Assembly: GCF_001721685.1 (NCBI RefSeq)
Contig: NZ_CP012502.1
Location: 806,001-870,000 of the forward strand
Direction of reading: 5' to 3'
Length of the DNA stretch: 64,000 bases
Source of the DNA: Salisediminibacterium beveridgei
GTDB taxonomy: Bacteria; Bacillota; Bacilli; Bacillales; Salisediminibacteriaceae
The notes beneath the pieces are model-generated. The model was not told the DNA's origin and searched no databases. It saw nothing but the letters and a program-made list of their open reading frames with translations. The first letter of the stretch is position 1, and the number at the start of each line of letters is the position of its first letter. A program made the position numbers and the translations under genes. Shown piece after piece: positions 47,789 to 57,133 of the stretch.

Positions 47789-48904
47789 TTATTTCAGGTT
47801 ATCCGGGTTCAGTCCTTTGAGGTCATCATTGACGAAGCGTCCATTTTCGCGAATTAATTCACCGTCAAAATAAATATTGCCACCGCCATATTCCGGACGT
47901 TGAATGTTTACAATATCCCAGTGAATGGCAGACGTGTTTCCATTATCTGCATTGTCATATGCCTGACCGGGTGTGAAATGAAAACTGCCGTCTATTTTTT
48001 CATCAAACAGGATGTCCTGCATTGGATCGAGAATGTACGGGTTTACGCCAATGGCAAATTCGCCAATATAGCGTGCACCTTCATCTGTATCGAGAATTTC
48101 GTTGATTTTCGTGTTATCCGAACTGACTGCGGAGATGATTTTTCCGTTCTCAAAAGTGAACCGGATGTTTTCGAAAGTGGTTCCCTGATACGGTGAAGCC
48201 GTGTTGTAGGTTATGGTCCCATTAACAGAATTCTTTACTGGCGCTGTATATACTTCACCATCCGGAATGTTGAGTTTCCCGGCACATTTCACAGCTGGAA
48301 TGTCTTTGATTGAGAATGTCAGATCCGTACCTTCACCGGTAATCCGAACCTGGTCGGTAGCGTTCATTCGTTCTACGAGCGGGTCCATCGCTTTATCCAT
48401 TTTTGCATAGTCGAGGTTACAGACATTGAAATAGAAATCCTCGAAAGCTTCTGTACTTTTTTGCGAGAGCTGGGCCATGGAGGAATTCGGATACCTCAGA
48501 ACGACCCATTTTGTATGAGGGACGCGTATTTGCCGATGTACCTTTGTGCCAACAGTCTGCTGGTGCAAGCTCATTTTATCTGATGGCACGTCACTCAGTT
48601 CATTGATGTTATCTCCCGATCTCAGACCAATATAGGCATCCATCTCTTTCATCACGTCAGCCTCAAACTTTGCTTGCATTTCCTGTTGCTCTTTTGTGGC
48701 ACCCATCAGGAGTGTCCGGTTTATGCTCGGCTCTTTAAGGGAAAGAAATGGAAGAGCCCCTGCTTCATAAGTTTTTTCGATTAATGCTTTGACCAATTCT
48801 TCTTGAACACCGAAGTTTTCGATGAGAATTTTCTCGTCAGGCTTCATTTCGGTAGAGTAATGAATCAGATTACCGGCAAGTTGATTGATTCGTGGATCTC
48901 GCAT
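47789..48904 (-). CDS. ampS: M29-family aminopeptidase (AmpS type)
   Basis: A 371-residue metallo-aminopeptidase. EGTDLTFSIKD, FPDGEV-like NIPDGEVYTAPV, ENGKI, GEFAIGVNP and SAIHWDIV carry the Glu and His metal ligands of the M29 family. It acts on peptides in the cytosol. Two tandem ATG codons follow AGGAGG; the second (48904) has the better 8-nt spacing. It is divergent from ytxG with about 190 bp between starts. Confidence 0.92.
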   Translation of the reverse strand: MRDPRINQLAGNLIHYSTEMKPDEKILIENFGVQEELVKALIEKTYEAGALPFLSLKEPSINRTLLMGATKEQQEMQAKFEADVMKEMDAYIGLRSGDNINELSDVPSDKMSLHQQTVGTKVHRQIRVPHTKWVVLRYPNSSMAQLSQKSTEAFEDFYFNVCNLDYAKMDKAMDPLVERMNATDQVRITGEGTDLTFSIKDIPAVKCAGKLNIPDGEVYTAPVKNSVNGTITYNTASPYQGTTFENIRFTFENGKIISAVSSDNTKINEILDTDEGARYIGEFAIGVNPYILDPMQDILFDEKIDGSFHFTPGQAYDNADNGNTSAIHWDIVNIQRPEYGGGNIYFDGELIRENGRFVNDDLKGLNPDNLK

Positions 48905-49101
48905 CATAAAGGCCTCCTTCATAGTCTTTGACTGGCTTTGGCACCAGTCAATCTGTCGATTTCCATTCTACAGGAGGGGAGATGGGAGCGCCACCCTTGA
49001 GATTAACAAAAAAACTCCATAAAGAACGCTGTCAAGCAAACGCTGCAATGGTATACTGTAAACAGGAACCAGCAGAATCGATAAAAAAGGAGATGACAAC
49101 A

Positions 49102-49548
49102 ATGGAATGGTTAATGTATGTGAGTGTTGCGATTATTGCGATTGCATTTGCAGTCCTGGTCTTTTACATCATCCAGACACTCTTGTCTTTGAAAAAGACA
49201 ATGGAAAATATCTCTCACACAGTTGATGGGATGAAGTCACAGGTAGATGAGATTTCAAAGGAATCGACTCAGCTGTTACATAAGACGAACGAACTGACGG
49301 AGGATCTTCAGTATAAATCAAATACGCTGAATTCCGTGTTCCATGCGGCTGAAGATTTGGGTCATTCATTTCAGAAGCTGAATGGTTCACTTCGGAAAGT
49401 GAGCGAAACGGTGTCTAAGCAGGCAGATGATAATGCAGAGGATGTGGCAAAGGCTGTGAAGTGGGGCAGTGTCGTCATGTCATTCTGGCAGAAATGGAAA
49501 ACAGAGAAAACAACAAAGCAAGCCGATCCTGGTAAGGAGGCGAACTGA
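49102..49548 (+). CDS. ytxG: YtxG, DUF948 membrane-anchored coiled-coil protein
   Basis: A 148-residue protein with an N-terminal transmembrane helix (LMYVSVAIIAIAFAVLVFYII) shown by positions 3-23, then a long predicted coiled coil (TMENISHTVDGMKSQ and following). This is the DUF948 architecture of B. subtilis YtxG, a general-stress protein. The ATG at 49102 is chosen because AAGGAG lies 9 nt upstream; the ATG at 49093 is too close. First gene of ytxGHJ. Confidence 0.88.
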   Translation: MEWLMYVSVAIIAIAFAVLVFYIIQTLLSLKKTMENISHTVDGMKSQVDEISKESTQLLHKTNELTEDLQYKSNTLNSVFHAAEDLGHSFQKLNGSLRKVSETVSKQADDNAEDVAKAVKWGSVVMSFWQKWKTEKTTKQADPGKEAN

Positions 49549-49549
49549 A

Positions 49550-50002
49550 ATGAGCGATAGTGGCAAAGGCTTCATCTTAGGTGTGGTGGTTGGCGCTGTA
49601 GCCGGTTCGACGGTCTCGCTGCTTCTCGCACCAAAAACAGGTCAGGAACTGAGAGAAAATATTTCTGAGCAGGCAAAAGTAGCGAAAGACAAAACATCGG
49701 ACTTTACGCAGCAAGCTGCTTCTTCAGCGAAAGAAACGACCTCTCATTTGGCAAACCGTGTCTCAGATCAATCTTCACTGCTTGTTTATAAGGCGAAAGA
49801 TCTGTCCCGTTCACTTCGAAGGGATATGAACGAATTGACGGAATCTGCCGATTCATTGATGGATGATGTTCAAGGTCTGAGTGACGACATTGCCGCATCG
49901 GTGAAAAAAGAAGTGGAAGATCTTCAGCGATCTGTTGAACAGCTTGTAAAAGAGGTGGAAGAGCGGGAGCGGAAGAGAAATGAGGATACGGAGGGAAGTT
50001 GA
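49550..50002 (+). CDS. ytxH: YtxH, general-stress membrane protein
   Basis: A 150-residue protein with a short hydrophobic N-terminal segment GFILGVVVGAVAGSTVSLLLAP followed by KTGQELR, the YtxH family signature, and a charged helical region that could bind the membrane like LEA or coiled-coil proteins. The start is 1 nt after the ytxG stop (ggaggc upstream). Regulation by SigB, known in B. subtilis, cannot be seen here. Confidence 0.88.
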   Translation: MSDSGKGFILGVVVGAVAGSTVSLLLAPKTGQELRENISEQAKVAKDKTSDFTQQAASSAKETTSHLANRVSDQSSLLVYKAKDLSRSLRRDMNELTESADSLMDDVQGLSDDIAASVKKEVEDLQRSVEQLVKEVEERERKRNEDTEGS

Positions 50003-50004
50003 AG

Positions 50005-50340
50005 ATGAGACTCCAAAAAATAATGGACTGGGAAGATCTGAAAGCCGCTACCAGACAAAAAGGGAAGCTGTTTGTGTTGAAGAACAGTACAACCTGCCCC
50101 GTGAGCCGTGAGGCAATGGATGAGGTGCAGAAGTATGCAGAATCATTCGTTGGTGGGGAACCGCCTGTGGTCTATTTGAATGTGCAGGAAGCCAGGGAAC
50201 TCTCAAATCAGATTGAGGATGCCTATGGTGTGAAACATCAGTCCCCACAACTTTTGCTCATTGAAGATCAGGCTGTCAGCTGGAATGCCTCGCACTGGAA
50301 AATCACACAAAAAGCATGTCAACAAGCATTTGAGAGATAA
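50005..50340 (+). CDS. brxC: YtxJ, monothiol bacilliredoxin (BrxC type)
   Basis: A 111-residue thioredoxin-fold protein. TTCPVSREA gives the TCPVS active site with a single Cys, as in B. subtilis YtxJ/BrxC, which reduces bacillithiol-mixed disulfides. SPQLLLIEDQAVSWNASHW is the conserved cis-Pro and C-terminal part. It is the third gene of ytxGHJ; the ATG at 50005 has ggaggg upstream and starts 2 nt after the ytxH stop. A terminator follows. Confidence 0.9.
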   Translation: MRLQKIMDWEDLKAATRQKGKLFVLKNSTTCPVSREAMDEVQKYAESFVGGEPPVVYLNVQEARELSNQIEDAYGVKHQSPQLLLIEDQAVSWNASHWKITQKACQQAFER

Positions 50341-50354
50341 TATTTCTCACCATT

Positions 50355-50390
50355 CTTCCGTACATCCATCTGGATGCGCGGAAGTTTTTT
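50355..50390 (+). terminator. Terminator of ytxGHJ
   Basis: CTTCCG-TA-CATCC (50355-50367) pairs with GGATG-CG-CGGAAG (50372-50384) with one internal mismatch, followed by T6. Confidence 0.9.
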
Positions 50391-50520
50391 AATCCTTTAG
50401 CAACGTTTAACCTTGCTAAAGGATTCAAGTATAATTGCAACTAAGGATTTCGCCAAGATTTCTTTATATTTCATAGGAATCTTTACGTTCGTTACAGGCT
50501 AAAAGCAAAAGGAGAATGAA
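50391..50520 (+). repeat. Intergenic repeat copy C with a 13-bp inverted repeat
   Basis: The core 50405-50455 matches copy A at 45 of 51 positions. Here it is preceded by a perfect 13-bp inverted repeat: AATCCTTTAGCAA (50391-50403) and TTGCTAAAGGATT (50413-50425). A second partial copy (tttacgttcgttacaggct, about 50491-50509) resembles the start of copy B. No gene is present. Confidence 0.65.
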
Positions 50521-50522
50521 AC

Positions 50523-50557
50523 CAAAAGAAAAACCTGCACTCCGTAGAAATGCAGGT
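50523..50557 (-). terminator. Terminator of the actin-like gene
   Basis: ACCTGCA (50533-50539) and TGCAGGT (50551-50557) form a 7-bp stem; on the minus strand it is followed by TTTTTC. It lies 16 bp beyond the stop codon at 50573. Confidence 0.75.
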
Positions 50558-50572
50558 CTGAAATGCACATAT

Positions 50573-52735
50573 TCATTGCCAGTTCAACTTCAGCTGATCG
50601 CCATGGTTGATCGGTGCTGAAAAAGACGTTTCCTGATCATTTTGCAAAATCACCGGTTTTACATGGTCGGAAACGGACGGTTTTTTAACCTGAACTTTGG
50701 CAAAGACGTCCTGAAAAATAAATGACACATTTTGACGTTCCTTCAGCTCAATGCTGTCGCCGTCTGATAAAGAGGTAGAGAGAGCTGCTGGTTCTCCGTT
50801 TAATGTGCAATCAAAGAGTGCTTTTTCCAACCGCACGGGTTCATCATTGAATGTAACGAGAATCTCCCGATTGGGGTAATCGTATTTCTGCAACAAGACA
50901 TCTTCAATCGTGAATGATTTCTGTGAAGGATTTTTCACTTCAATGGTATCGCCGCGTTTCACCGGTCTTGTCAAAAGTGCAGGTTCACCATTGACCAGAT
51001 ATTCCGGCTGCTCTTTTTGCAGACGTATCGAATGATGATTGGCAGTTACTTCAATGTTTTTAACCTGCTGAACAGCAGCCTGAACACCGGGCTGATTCAA
51101 GATTTCTTCAAGATATTGCGGAACATGCATGTCGAGCTGGTCGCGATCATGAAGTACATCATCCATCCTGGCAATCTGTCCATTGATCAGAAGCTCCGGT
51201 TCGACGGTATAGCTATCCCCGTTCAGTTCAATCGTAAACGGTTCGGGAATTTCGAGTACATCACCTGCTGTGGCCAATGCATCTTTTCCACTTTTGCCTT
51301 TTTCAACATGAATGACGTCACCGTCAGATAAAGGATCGTCCAAAGAACAGATCTCGCCGTTCTTCAGCAGGTTCGGAGGTGTCCCGTGTTCACCGGGGAT
51401 CGAAACGACCCGGCCATTGACTTTCACCATAATCGCCATTCCCGGTTTGCCGAAGAGTTTGTTTAATTCGACACCGCTCGATACGACCCCGTCGCCAACA
51501 GTCAATTTTTTGATATCAAAAAGGCGAACGGTCTCTTCGTTGACGCGGATACTGATGTATTCCACCGGATTTTCCCTCGCTGCAATGGCGATGCCGATGG
51601 GGGTCACCAGTTCAGGTGTCGGTTCAAATGCCTGTTCAAAAGTCAGCGATTTGATGGCATCAATTCCTCGAATCGCAACCCGGTTCGCAGGGAGTTCCAA
51701 TCGTTCAGCGATTTTTTCAGGGAGTAAAGGTGTCAAACTGCCTCCACCGACGAGCATCACAGCTTTTGGGATCCGACTGTTCAAATTCAATATTTCGGCA
51801 CTGATCTGATCGGCCAGATGATTGATAGCCGGCAGAACAGGTGCAATGATTTCATCACGGGTCATACTGGTTTCGATGCCAAGAATGTCCTCAATCAGCA
51901 CTTCGTCTTTGTCATTAAGCTGCCGCTTCACATTCTCTGCCTCAGGAAAGTCGAGCAGGAATTGATCACTGATCGCTTCGGTGATTTCGTCTCCGGCGTT
52001 TGGAACCATGCCGTATGCTGTAACGGTTCCATAATCGGTAATCGCAATATCCGATGTGCCGGCTCCGATATCTACCAGTGCTACGTTCAGTCTTCGCATG
52101 GATTGTGGAATCAGGACATTGATTGCTGCGATCGGCTCAAGTGTCAAGGCTTCGAGAGATAAGTTTGCGCGGTGTAAGGCTGCAATCAGTGATTCTACAA
52201 CAACTTTCGGCAGGAATGTTGCAATCACTTCGACAGCAGCTTTATTCCCTTTTTGATCTACAAGGCTACCGATTTTCTGTTCATCCAGATGATAGTCGAT
52301 GACAGAGTATCCAACACAATAGTCGTTCGCCTGGCCGTGTGAGCCCGTATCTGAACTGGCGAGCTTGAATTGCGCTTTCTGCACAGCACTGAGTTCGAGT
52401 GTCAATAATGATTCGCGGTCAAAGATCGGTTTCCCGGTAATATCAAGCTCTTCCATCGCCCGGACGGTTTTTAATGAACGCCCTGCAGCAGCTACACAGA
52501 CTTTTCTCAGTGTTCCATGTTTCGCTTCGAGTTGTTCTTTTACATATGTAATGGACTTGGCAACTTCAAGGACATTATGTATTTGCCCATCGAGCATGGA
52601 GCGTTCAGTATGTTCTTTACTGAAAACATCCACCACATGATAACCATTATCGGTTTCTTGAATGATCAATCCTACGACCGATCTTGTTCCGATATCCAGG
52701 CCAAAAATAAATGGTCGGGTAGCAGGTTGCGTCAT
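50573..52735 (-). CDS. Actin-like ATPase (FtsA/PilM family) with a repeated C-terminal module
   Basis: A 720-residue protein. Residues 1-400 have the FtsA/PilM actin fold: GLDIGTRSVVGL (phosphate 1), VDIGAGTSDIAI (phosphate 2), LVGGGSLTP (adenosine). Residues 400-720 contain about five copies of a 40-residue module ending in [LV]xNGExxxLxxxLxDGDxIxV, e.g. LLKNGEICSLDDPLSDGD, YLVNGEPALLTRPVKRGD, TLNGEPAALSTSLSDGD and INHGDQLKL. This could be tandem beta-grasp or ThiS-like domains. No membrane segment. It may act in cell-shape or envelope processes, but its real role is unknown. It is divergent from aroA; as I recall B. subtilis lacks it at this place. Confidence 0.85.
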   Translation of the reverse strand: MTQPATRPFIFGLDIGTRSVVGLIIQETDNGYHVVDVFSKEHTERSMLDGQIHNVLEVAKSITYVKEQLEAKHGTLRKVCVAAAGRSLKTVRAMEELDITGKPIFDRESLLTLELSAVQKAQFKLASSDTGSHGQANDYCVGYSVIDYHLDEQKIGSLVDQKGNKAAVEVIATFLPKVVVESLIAALHRANLSLEALTLEPIAAINVLIPQSMRRLNVALVDIGAGTSDIAITDYGTVTAYGMVPNAGDEITEAISDQFLLDFPEAENVKRQLNDKDEVLIEDILGIETSMTRDEIIAPVLPAINHLADQISAEILNLNSRIPKAVMLVGGGSLTPLLPEKIAERLELPANRVAIRGIDAIKSLTFEQAFEPTPELVTPIGIAIAARENPVEYISIRVNEETVRLFDIKKLTVGDGVVSSGVELNKLFGKPGMAIMVKVNGRVVSIPGEHGTPPNLLKNGEICSLDDPLSDGDVIHVEKGKSGKDALATAGDVLEIPEPFTIELNGDSYTVEPELLINGQIARMDDVLHDRDQLDMHVPQYLEEILNQPGVQAAVQQVKNIEVTANHHSIRLQKEQPEYLVNGEPALLTRPVKRGDTIEVKNPSQKSFTIEDVLLQKYDYPNREILVTFNDEPVRLEKALFDCTLNGEPAALSTSLSDGDSIELKERQNVSFIFQDVFAKVQVKKPSVSDHVKPVILQNDQETSFSAPINHGDQLKLNWQ

Positions 52736-52814
52736 TTTTTTCCCACCTTTCCGTGTCTTCTTTCATTATACATGATTCCCGTCGCGTTGCATCCTGCAGG
52801 AATCATTCTTTTTG

Positions 52815-52846
52815 ATTAAACGCTTTAACGCTTAAAAGCGTTTAAT
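52815..52846. promoter_or_regulatory. Perfect 12-bp palindrome upstream of the aroA promoter
   Basis: ATTAAACGCTTT (52815-52826) and AAAGCGTTTAAT (52835-52846) are exact inverted repeats with an 8-bp spacer. It lies in the 212-bp divergent region between the actin-like gene and aroA, 18 bp upstream of the aroA -35. There is no T run, so it is not a terminator; an operator is the best guess. Confidence 0.6.
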
Positions 52847-52863
52847 TATTAAAGAAAAAAGGG

Positions 52864-52892
52864 GTGACATTCTCCTGATCATAAGATATAAT
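52864..52892 (+). promoter_or_regulatory. Promoter of aroA
   Basis: GTGACA at 52864-52869 and TATAAT at 52887-52892 with a 17-bp spacer, about 55 bp before the start codon. Confidence 0.75.
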
Positions 52893-52947
52893 AAATCCTA
52901 AATCGTTAAGAAGCGATGGATCACAAGGATTGAGAGGAGATTTTCAA

Positions 52948-54042
52948 ATGGGAAATGAACAGTTGGAAGAGTTGAGAGGCCAGCTTGATGACGTGAACGA
53001 GAAGCTGGTGGAGTTGATGAATGAGCGGGCGCATCTGGCACAGGAAATCGGCCGTGTGAAAAGCAGCCAGGGAATGAATCGTTTTGATCCTGTCAGAGAA
53101 CGGAAAATGCTCGATATGATTCAGGAGAAAAATCAGGGGCCATTTGAAACAGGAACACTTCAGCATTTATTTAAACAGATCTTCAAGGCGAGCCTTGAAT
53201 TACAGGAAGACGATCATCGTAAAGCACTTCTGGTATCCCGGAAGAAACATCCGGAAGACACCATTGTCGATATTAATGGGACAAAACTAGGCGGCGGAGA
53301 ACAGCATTTGATCGCCGGTCCATGTTCCGTAGAGAGCTACGAACAGGTAGATGCGGTAGCGAAAGAATTGAAAGCGCAAGGATTGACCCTGATGCGAGGC
53401 GGGGCTTACAAACCGCGTACGTCACCTTACGACTTCCAGGGACTCGGTGAAGAAGGCCTTAAAATTCTTAAAGCAATTTCAGAAAAATACGGCTTGTCCG
53501 TCATCAGTGAAATTGTCACGCCTGGTGACATTGAAAAAGCGGTTGAATACCTGGATGTTATCCAGATCGGTGCACGGAACATGCAGAACTTCGAACTGCT
53601 TAAGGCAGCGGGGAGTGTGAATAAACCGGTTCTGTTGAAACGAGGTCTGTCAGCGACCATTGAGGAATTCATTAATGCAGCAGAATACATTCATTCAAAA
53701 GGGAACGGCAACATCATTCTTTGCGAACGAGGTATTCGAACATATGAAAAGGCAACAAGGAATACGCTTGATATTTCAGCAGTACCGATCTTAAAGCAGG
53801 AAACGCATCTTCCGGTCTTTGTGGATGTGACACATTCCACTGGACGGCGTGATCTTCTTCTTCCAACGGCGAAAGCAGCACTTGCAGTTGGTGCGGATGG
53901 CGTAATGACTGAGGTTCATCCGGACCCGGCCGTTGCATTGTCTGACTCTGCCCAGCAGATGGATTTCCCACAGTTCAGCGAGTTTATGAATCAGCTTGAA
54001 TTGTCCGGATTGTATAAGTCAAAAAAGACAGCAACCAAATAA
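52948..54042 (+). CDS. aroA: Bifunctional DAHP synthase / chorismate mutase
   Basis: A 364-residue enzyme: an N-terminal AroQ-type chorismate mutase domain (residues 1-85, [22 protein letters not shown] broken around Arg and Lys sites) that can act as allosteric sensor, and a type I-beta DAHP synthase domain ([44 protein letters not shown]). It catalyses the first step of aromatic amino acid synthesis. In the B. subtilis naming this is aroA. The ATG at 52948 has gagagg upstream. It precedes ccpA, as in B. subtilis. Confidence 0.97.
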   Translation: MGNEQLEELRGQLDDVNEKLVELMNERAHLAQEIGRVKSSQGMNRFDPVRERKMLDMIQEKNQGPFETGTLQHLFKQIFKASLELQEDDHRKALLVSRKKHPEDTIVDINGTKLGGGEQHLIAGPCSVESYEQVDAVAKELKAQGLTLMRGGAYKPRTSPYDFQGLGEEGLKILKAISEKYGLSVISEIVTPGDIEKAVEYLDVIQIGARNMQNFELLKAAGSVNKPVLLKRGLSATIEEFINAAEYIHSKGNGNIILCERGIRTYEKATRNTLDISAVPILKQETHLPVFVDVTHSTGRRDLLLPTAKAALAVGADGVMTEVHPDPAVALSDSAQQMDFPQFSEFMNQLELSGLYKSKKTATK

Positions 54043-54377
54043 TACATTACTACGCGGAGCTGAGTTTTTTCAGCTCCGTGATTTTTGGTGCGAAGGAAAG
54101 AACGTTTAGTAACGCTGGTGTGATTAGGTAAGCAGGACAAGCACTCCGTTAATTTGAAAATATGGTGAAAATCGCTTTTCTGAAGTGCTGACTGATAACA
54201 AACGTACAAAAAGAATCGAAGTTTTCATGAACCTTTTTGCTTATTCACTTATCTTTTTGCAGGACAATCCGATATAATGGACGAAAGGCGTTTGCATCGC
54301 GGTTTCACTTGTCGTATTATATGCATACATAGACTTTTATGAAAACCATTTAATGTTAAATAGAGGAGGCAATACAA
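54043..54377 (+). promoter_or_regulatory. aroA terminator and ccpA upstream region
   Basis: CGGAGCTGA (54055-54063) pairs with TCAGCTCCG (54070-54078), followed by T-rich sequence: terminator of aroA. Further on, TATAAT at 54273-54278 is the best -10 for ccpA, about 100 bp before its start, but no good -35 lies 17 bp upstream. Nothing else is visible in this 335-bp gap. Confidence 0.6.
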
Positions 54378-55391
54378 ATGAACATCACAATTTATGACGT
54401 GGCACGAGAAGCAGGAGTATCCATGGCCACGGTGTCAAGGGTTGTAAACGGCAATCCGAATGTCAAACCGACAACAAGAAAAAGGGTGAACGAAGCAATA
54501 GAGCGTCTTGGCTACCGACCAAATGCAGTAGCAAGAGGGTTAGCGAGTAAGAAAACGACGACTGTAGGGGTTATTATTCCCGATATTTCAAGTATTTTTT
54601 TCTCGGAGCTTGCCCGCGGGATCGAAGATATTGCGACCATGTATAAGTACAACATTATCCTTTGTAATTCAGATCATAATAAGGAAAAAGAAATCCATCT
54701 GGTTAATACGCTGCTCGAAAAACAGGTGGACGGAATTGTCTTCATGGGCAGTGAGATTACCCGTGAGCTTGAGGAAACCTTTAAGTTATCCCCTGTACCG
54801 ATCGTTCTGTCGGCAACGATCGATGATCACAAAAAGCTGCCTTCGGTAAACATTGATTATGAACAAGCTGCTTACGATGCGGTGAAAGCCCTCATAGATG
54901 AAGGGCACGAACATATTTCCATGTTGACAGGTACATTGGAGGATCCGATAAACGGTTATATGAAATTCTCCGGATATAAAAAGGCCCACCTCGATGCGGG
55001 CCGCGAAGTGAATGAAGAATACGTGTTCATTGGCGATTATACGTATGATTCCGGTTTGGAAGCGATGGAAAAAATCTTAAAACTCAAAACGCCTCCAACG
55101 GCGATTTTTGCATCAACTGATGAAATGGCGCTGGGACTTATTCACGGTGCGCAGGATAATGGCAAATCTGTTCCGGGTGATTTTGATGTGATCGGTTTTG
55201 ATAACACCCGACTGGCCACGATGGTCCGTCCGACTTTATCAACAGTTGTTCAACCGATGTATGATATCGGAGCTGTATCCATGCGATTGTTAACAAAGTA
55301 CATGAATAAAGAGAACGTGGAGGAACATGCTGTACTTCTGCCCCACCGGATCGAATACCGGCAATCTACCGGGTTTCATCACAAGGACTGA
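54378..55391 (+). CDS. ccpA: Catabolite control protein A
   Basis: A 337-residue LacI-family regulator. [23 protein letters not shown] is the HTH (residues 3-25), followed by [14 protein letters not shown] and [14 protein letters not shown], the hinge. The effector domain has [12 protein letters not shown] and [18 protein letters not shown]. With HPr(Ser-P) it binds cre sites and controls carbon metabolism. Genes such as acuABC downstream are known CcpA targets in B. subtilis. Ribosome binding site gaggagg. Followed at 63 bp by motPS, a conserved arrangement. Confidence 0.96.
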   Translation: MNITIYDVAREAGVSMATVSRVVNGNPNVKPTTRKRVNEAIERLGYRPNAVARGLASKKTTTVGVIIPDISSIFFSELARGIEDIATMYKYNIILCNSDHNKEKEIHLVNTLLEKQVDGIVFMGSEITRELEETFKLSPVPIVLSATIDDHKKLPSVNIDYEQAAYDAVKALIDEGHEHISMLTGTLEDPINGYMKFSGYKKAHLDAGREVNEEYVFIGDYTYDSGLEAMEKILKLKTPPTAIFASTDEMALGLIHGAQDNGKSVPGDFDVIGFDNTRLATMVRPTLSTVVQPMYDIGAVSMRLLTKYMNKENVEEHAVLLPHRIEYRQSTGFHHKD

Positions 55392-55454
55392 GACCTGACA
55401 AATCATTTTCACTAGATAAAGCATAAACATCACAGTGGGGTTAGGGAGAGGATT

Positions 55455-56267
55455 ATGAAAAAATTTGATTTACTGACACCTGTTGGGATATTAGTTGGCA
55501 TGACCGCAGTGCTGCTCGCGATTTACGTCAATGAAGCCGGGGACGGATCGATTCTTGACTTCGTTCAGGTAGCTTCTTTACTGGTTGTGTTTGGTGGTTT
55601 ATTTGGCGCATTGACGGTCAATTTTGCAACCACGGATCTCAAACTTGTTCCACGGGTATTTAAAGAGACGTTTCAAACAAAAGAGAATGATTTGGAACAG
55701 CTGATCGATACATTTGTGGATCTCTCCACCAGGGCACGTCGTGAAGGGCTTCTTGCTTTGGAGGCTGGCCTGGAGGATGTGGATGACCCTTTCATTCAAA
55801 AAGGGGTGCTTCTTGCAGTGGACGGGATCGAGCCGGATATCATCAAAGACATTATGATGGCGGAAGTTGTCGCAATGGAAGAACGTCACCGGAAAGGCCG
55901 CAGCATCATCGAGAAGGCTGGAGAGTATGCCCCGGCATGGGGTATGATCGGGACATTGGTTGGTCTTGTCTTGATGCTTCAAAACCTGAACGATCCTTCC
56001 ACACTCGGCCCAAATATGGCGATTGCACTTTTAACGACTTTATATGGCACGTTAATGGCGAATCTTGTCTTTTTGCCGATGGCAAATAAACTTGAACTGA
56101 GCACGGAAGAAGAAGTCTTCCGTAAACAGGTGGTCGTCGAAGGGGTGATTGGCGTCCAGTCGGGCCAAAATCCTAAAATCCTTCAAGAAAAGCTTAGTGC
56201 CTTCCTTCCGAATCACGTGAAAGATAACAAAGACGAAGACTCGGAGGAGTTGGGACAGGATGAATAG
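55455..56267 (+). CDS. motP: MotP, Na+-type flagellar stator subunit A
   Basis: A 270-residue MotA-family membrane protein with four transmembrane helices (PVGILVGMTAVLLAIYV, LLVVFGGLFGALTVNF, YAPAWGMIGTLVGLVLML and a fourth). RARREGLLALE is the cytoplasmic torque loop with conserved Arg and Glu. Its location behind ccpA and overlap with motS identify MotP rather than MotA. In Bacillus this pair uses Na+ and supports motility at high pH or salt; that use is inference here. Confidence 0.92.
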   Translation: MKKFDLLTPVGILVGMTAVLLAIYVNEAGDGSILDFVQVASLLVVFGGLFGALTVNFATTDLKLVPRVFKETFQTKENDLEQLIDTFVDLSTRARREGLLALEAGLEDVDDPFIQKGVLLAVDGIEPDIIKDIMMAEVVAMEERHRKGRSIIEKAGEYAPAWGMIGTLVGLVLMLQNLNDPSTLGPNMAIALLTTLYGTLMANLVFLPMANKLELSTEEEVFRKQVVVEGVIGVQSGQNPKILQEKLSAFLPNHVKDNKDEDSEELGQDE

Positions 56268-57030
56268 AAAGAAAAAGCAAGGGCCAAGAGGTGCACCGAA
56301 ATGGATGGTGACCTTTTCCGACCTGATGACGCTGATTCTCGTGTTCTTTATTCTGCTCTTTTCCATGTCAGTAGTGGATGCCAACCGGTTTGAAGCGATT
56401 GCGGATTCGTTTCAGGAACGGGCGATCTTTGATTTTTATCCGTCTTTAGTGCCGTTTGACAATCCTGCAGAGGATCGGGATGTTAAGGATGATCCGTTTG
56501 ATGCGGACGTGGATCCATTTGAATCTCACATGGAAATGGATGACGAGGAGATCAGTGAACAGCTTGATGTCTTACTTGAAGAGGTCAATGAGTTTATCGA
56601 GGAGAATGAATTAACAGAGAATATCTCGGCTACCCGTGATGATCGCGGAGTAGTACTTGTTCTTCAGGAACAGGCACTTTTTGAAACAGCACGTGCTGAA
56701 GTTCTTCCGCAGGCAGAGCCGTTCCTCGAAAAAGTCGGGACCCTGATTACCACCATTCCGAATATGGTGAAGGTAGAAGGTCACACAGACAGCCGACCGA
56801 TTAATACGTTTCAATTTCCTTCTAACTGGGAACTTTCAGGTGCCAGAGCGAGCAGCGTCATACGCTTTGTCCTCGATAATTTTGATGTGGATGAGGAACG
56901 CTTTTTGGCTGTTGGATATGGGGAAACCCGTCCAGTGGCACCGAATACCACACCGGATAATTTGCAACAGAACCGGCGTGTTGTGATCGTTATCTCTGAT
57001 CCCTCTCAAGACGGGGACGAATTATTTTAA
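56260..57030 (+). CDS. motS: MotS, Na+-type flagellar stator subunit B
   Basis: A 256-residue MotB-family protein. WMVTFSDLMTLILVFFILLF is the single transmembrane helix with the ion-binding Asp21; the C-terminal OmpA-like domain (VEGHTDSRPI, LSGARASSVIRF, GYGETRPV) anchors to peptidoglycan. The linker is very acidic (DDEEISEQLD). It overlaps motP by 8 bp. A short terminator, ACACC/GGTGT with T7, lies at 57041-57067. Confidence 0.92.
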   Translation: MNRKKKQGPRGAPKWMVTFSDLMTLILVFFILLFSMSVVDANRFEAIADSFQERAIFDFYPSLVPFDNPAEDRDVKDDPFDADVDPFESHMEMDDEEISEQLDVLLEEVNEFIEENELTENISATRDDRGVVLVLQEQALFETARAEVLPQAEPFLEKVGTLITTIPNMVKVEGHTDSRPINTFQFPSNWELSGARASSVIRFVLDNFDVDEERFLAVGYGETRPVAPNTTPDNLQQNRRVVIVISDPSQDGDELF

Positions 57031-57040
57031 TATTGAGAAG

Positions 57041-57068
57041 ACACCGCTGACAAAGGGGTGTTTTTTTC
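57041..57068 (+). terminator. Terminator after motS
   Basis: ACACC (57041-57045) and GGTGT (57057-57061) pair with a 10-nt loop, followed by T7. The stem is short but the T tract is strong. Confidence 0.75.
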
Positions 57069-57133
57069 GTTCATGTTGTTCAGTCCAATGTGATATAGTG
57101 GAAGTAATAACGAGGATGGAAGGTGGGTTGCCG

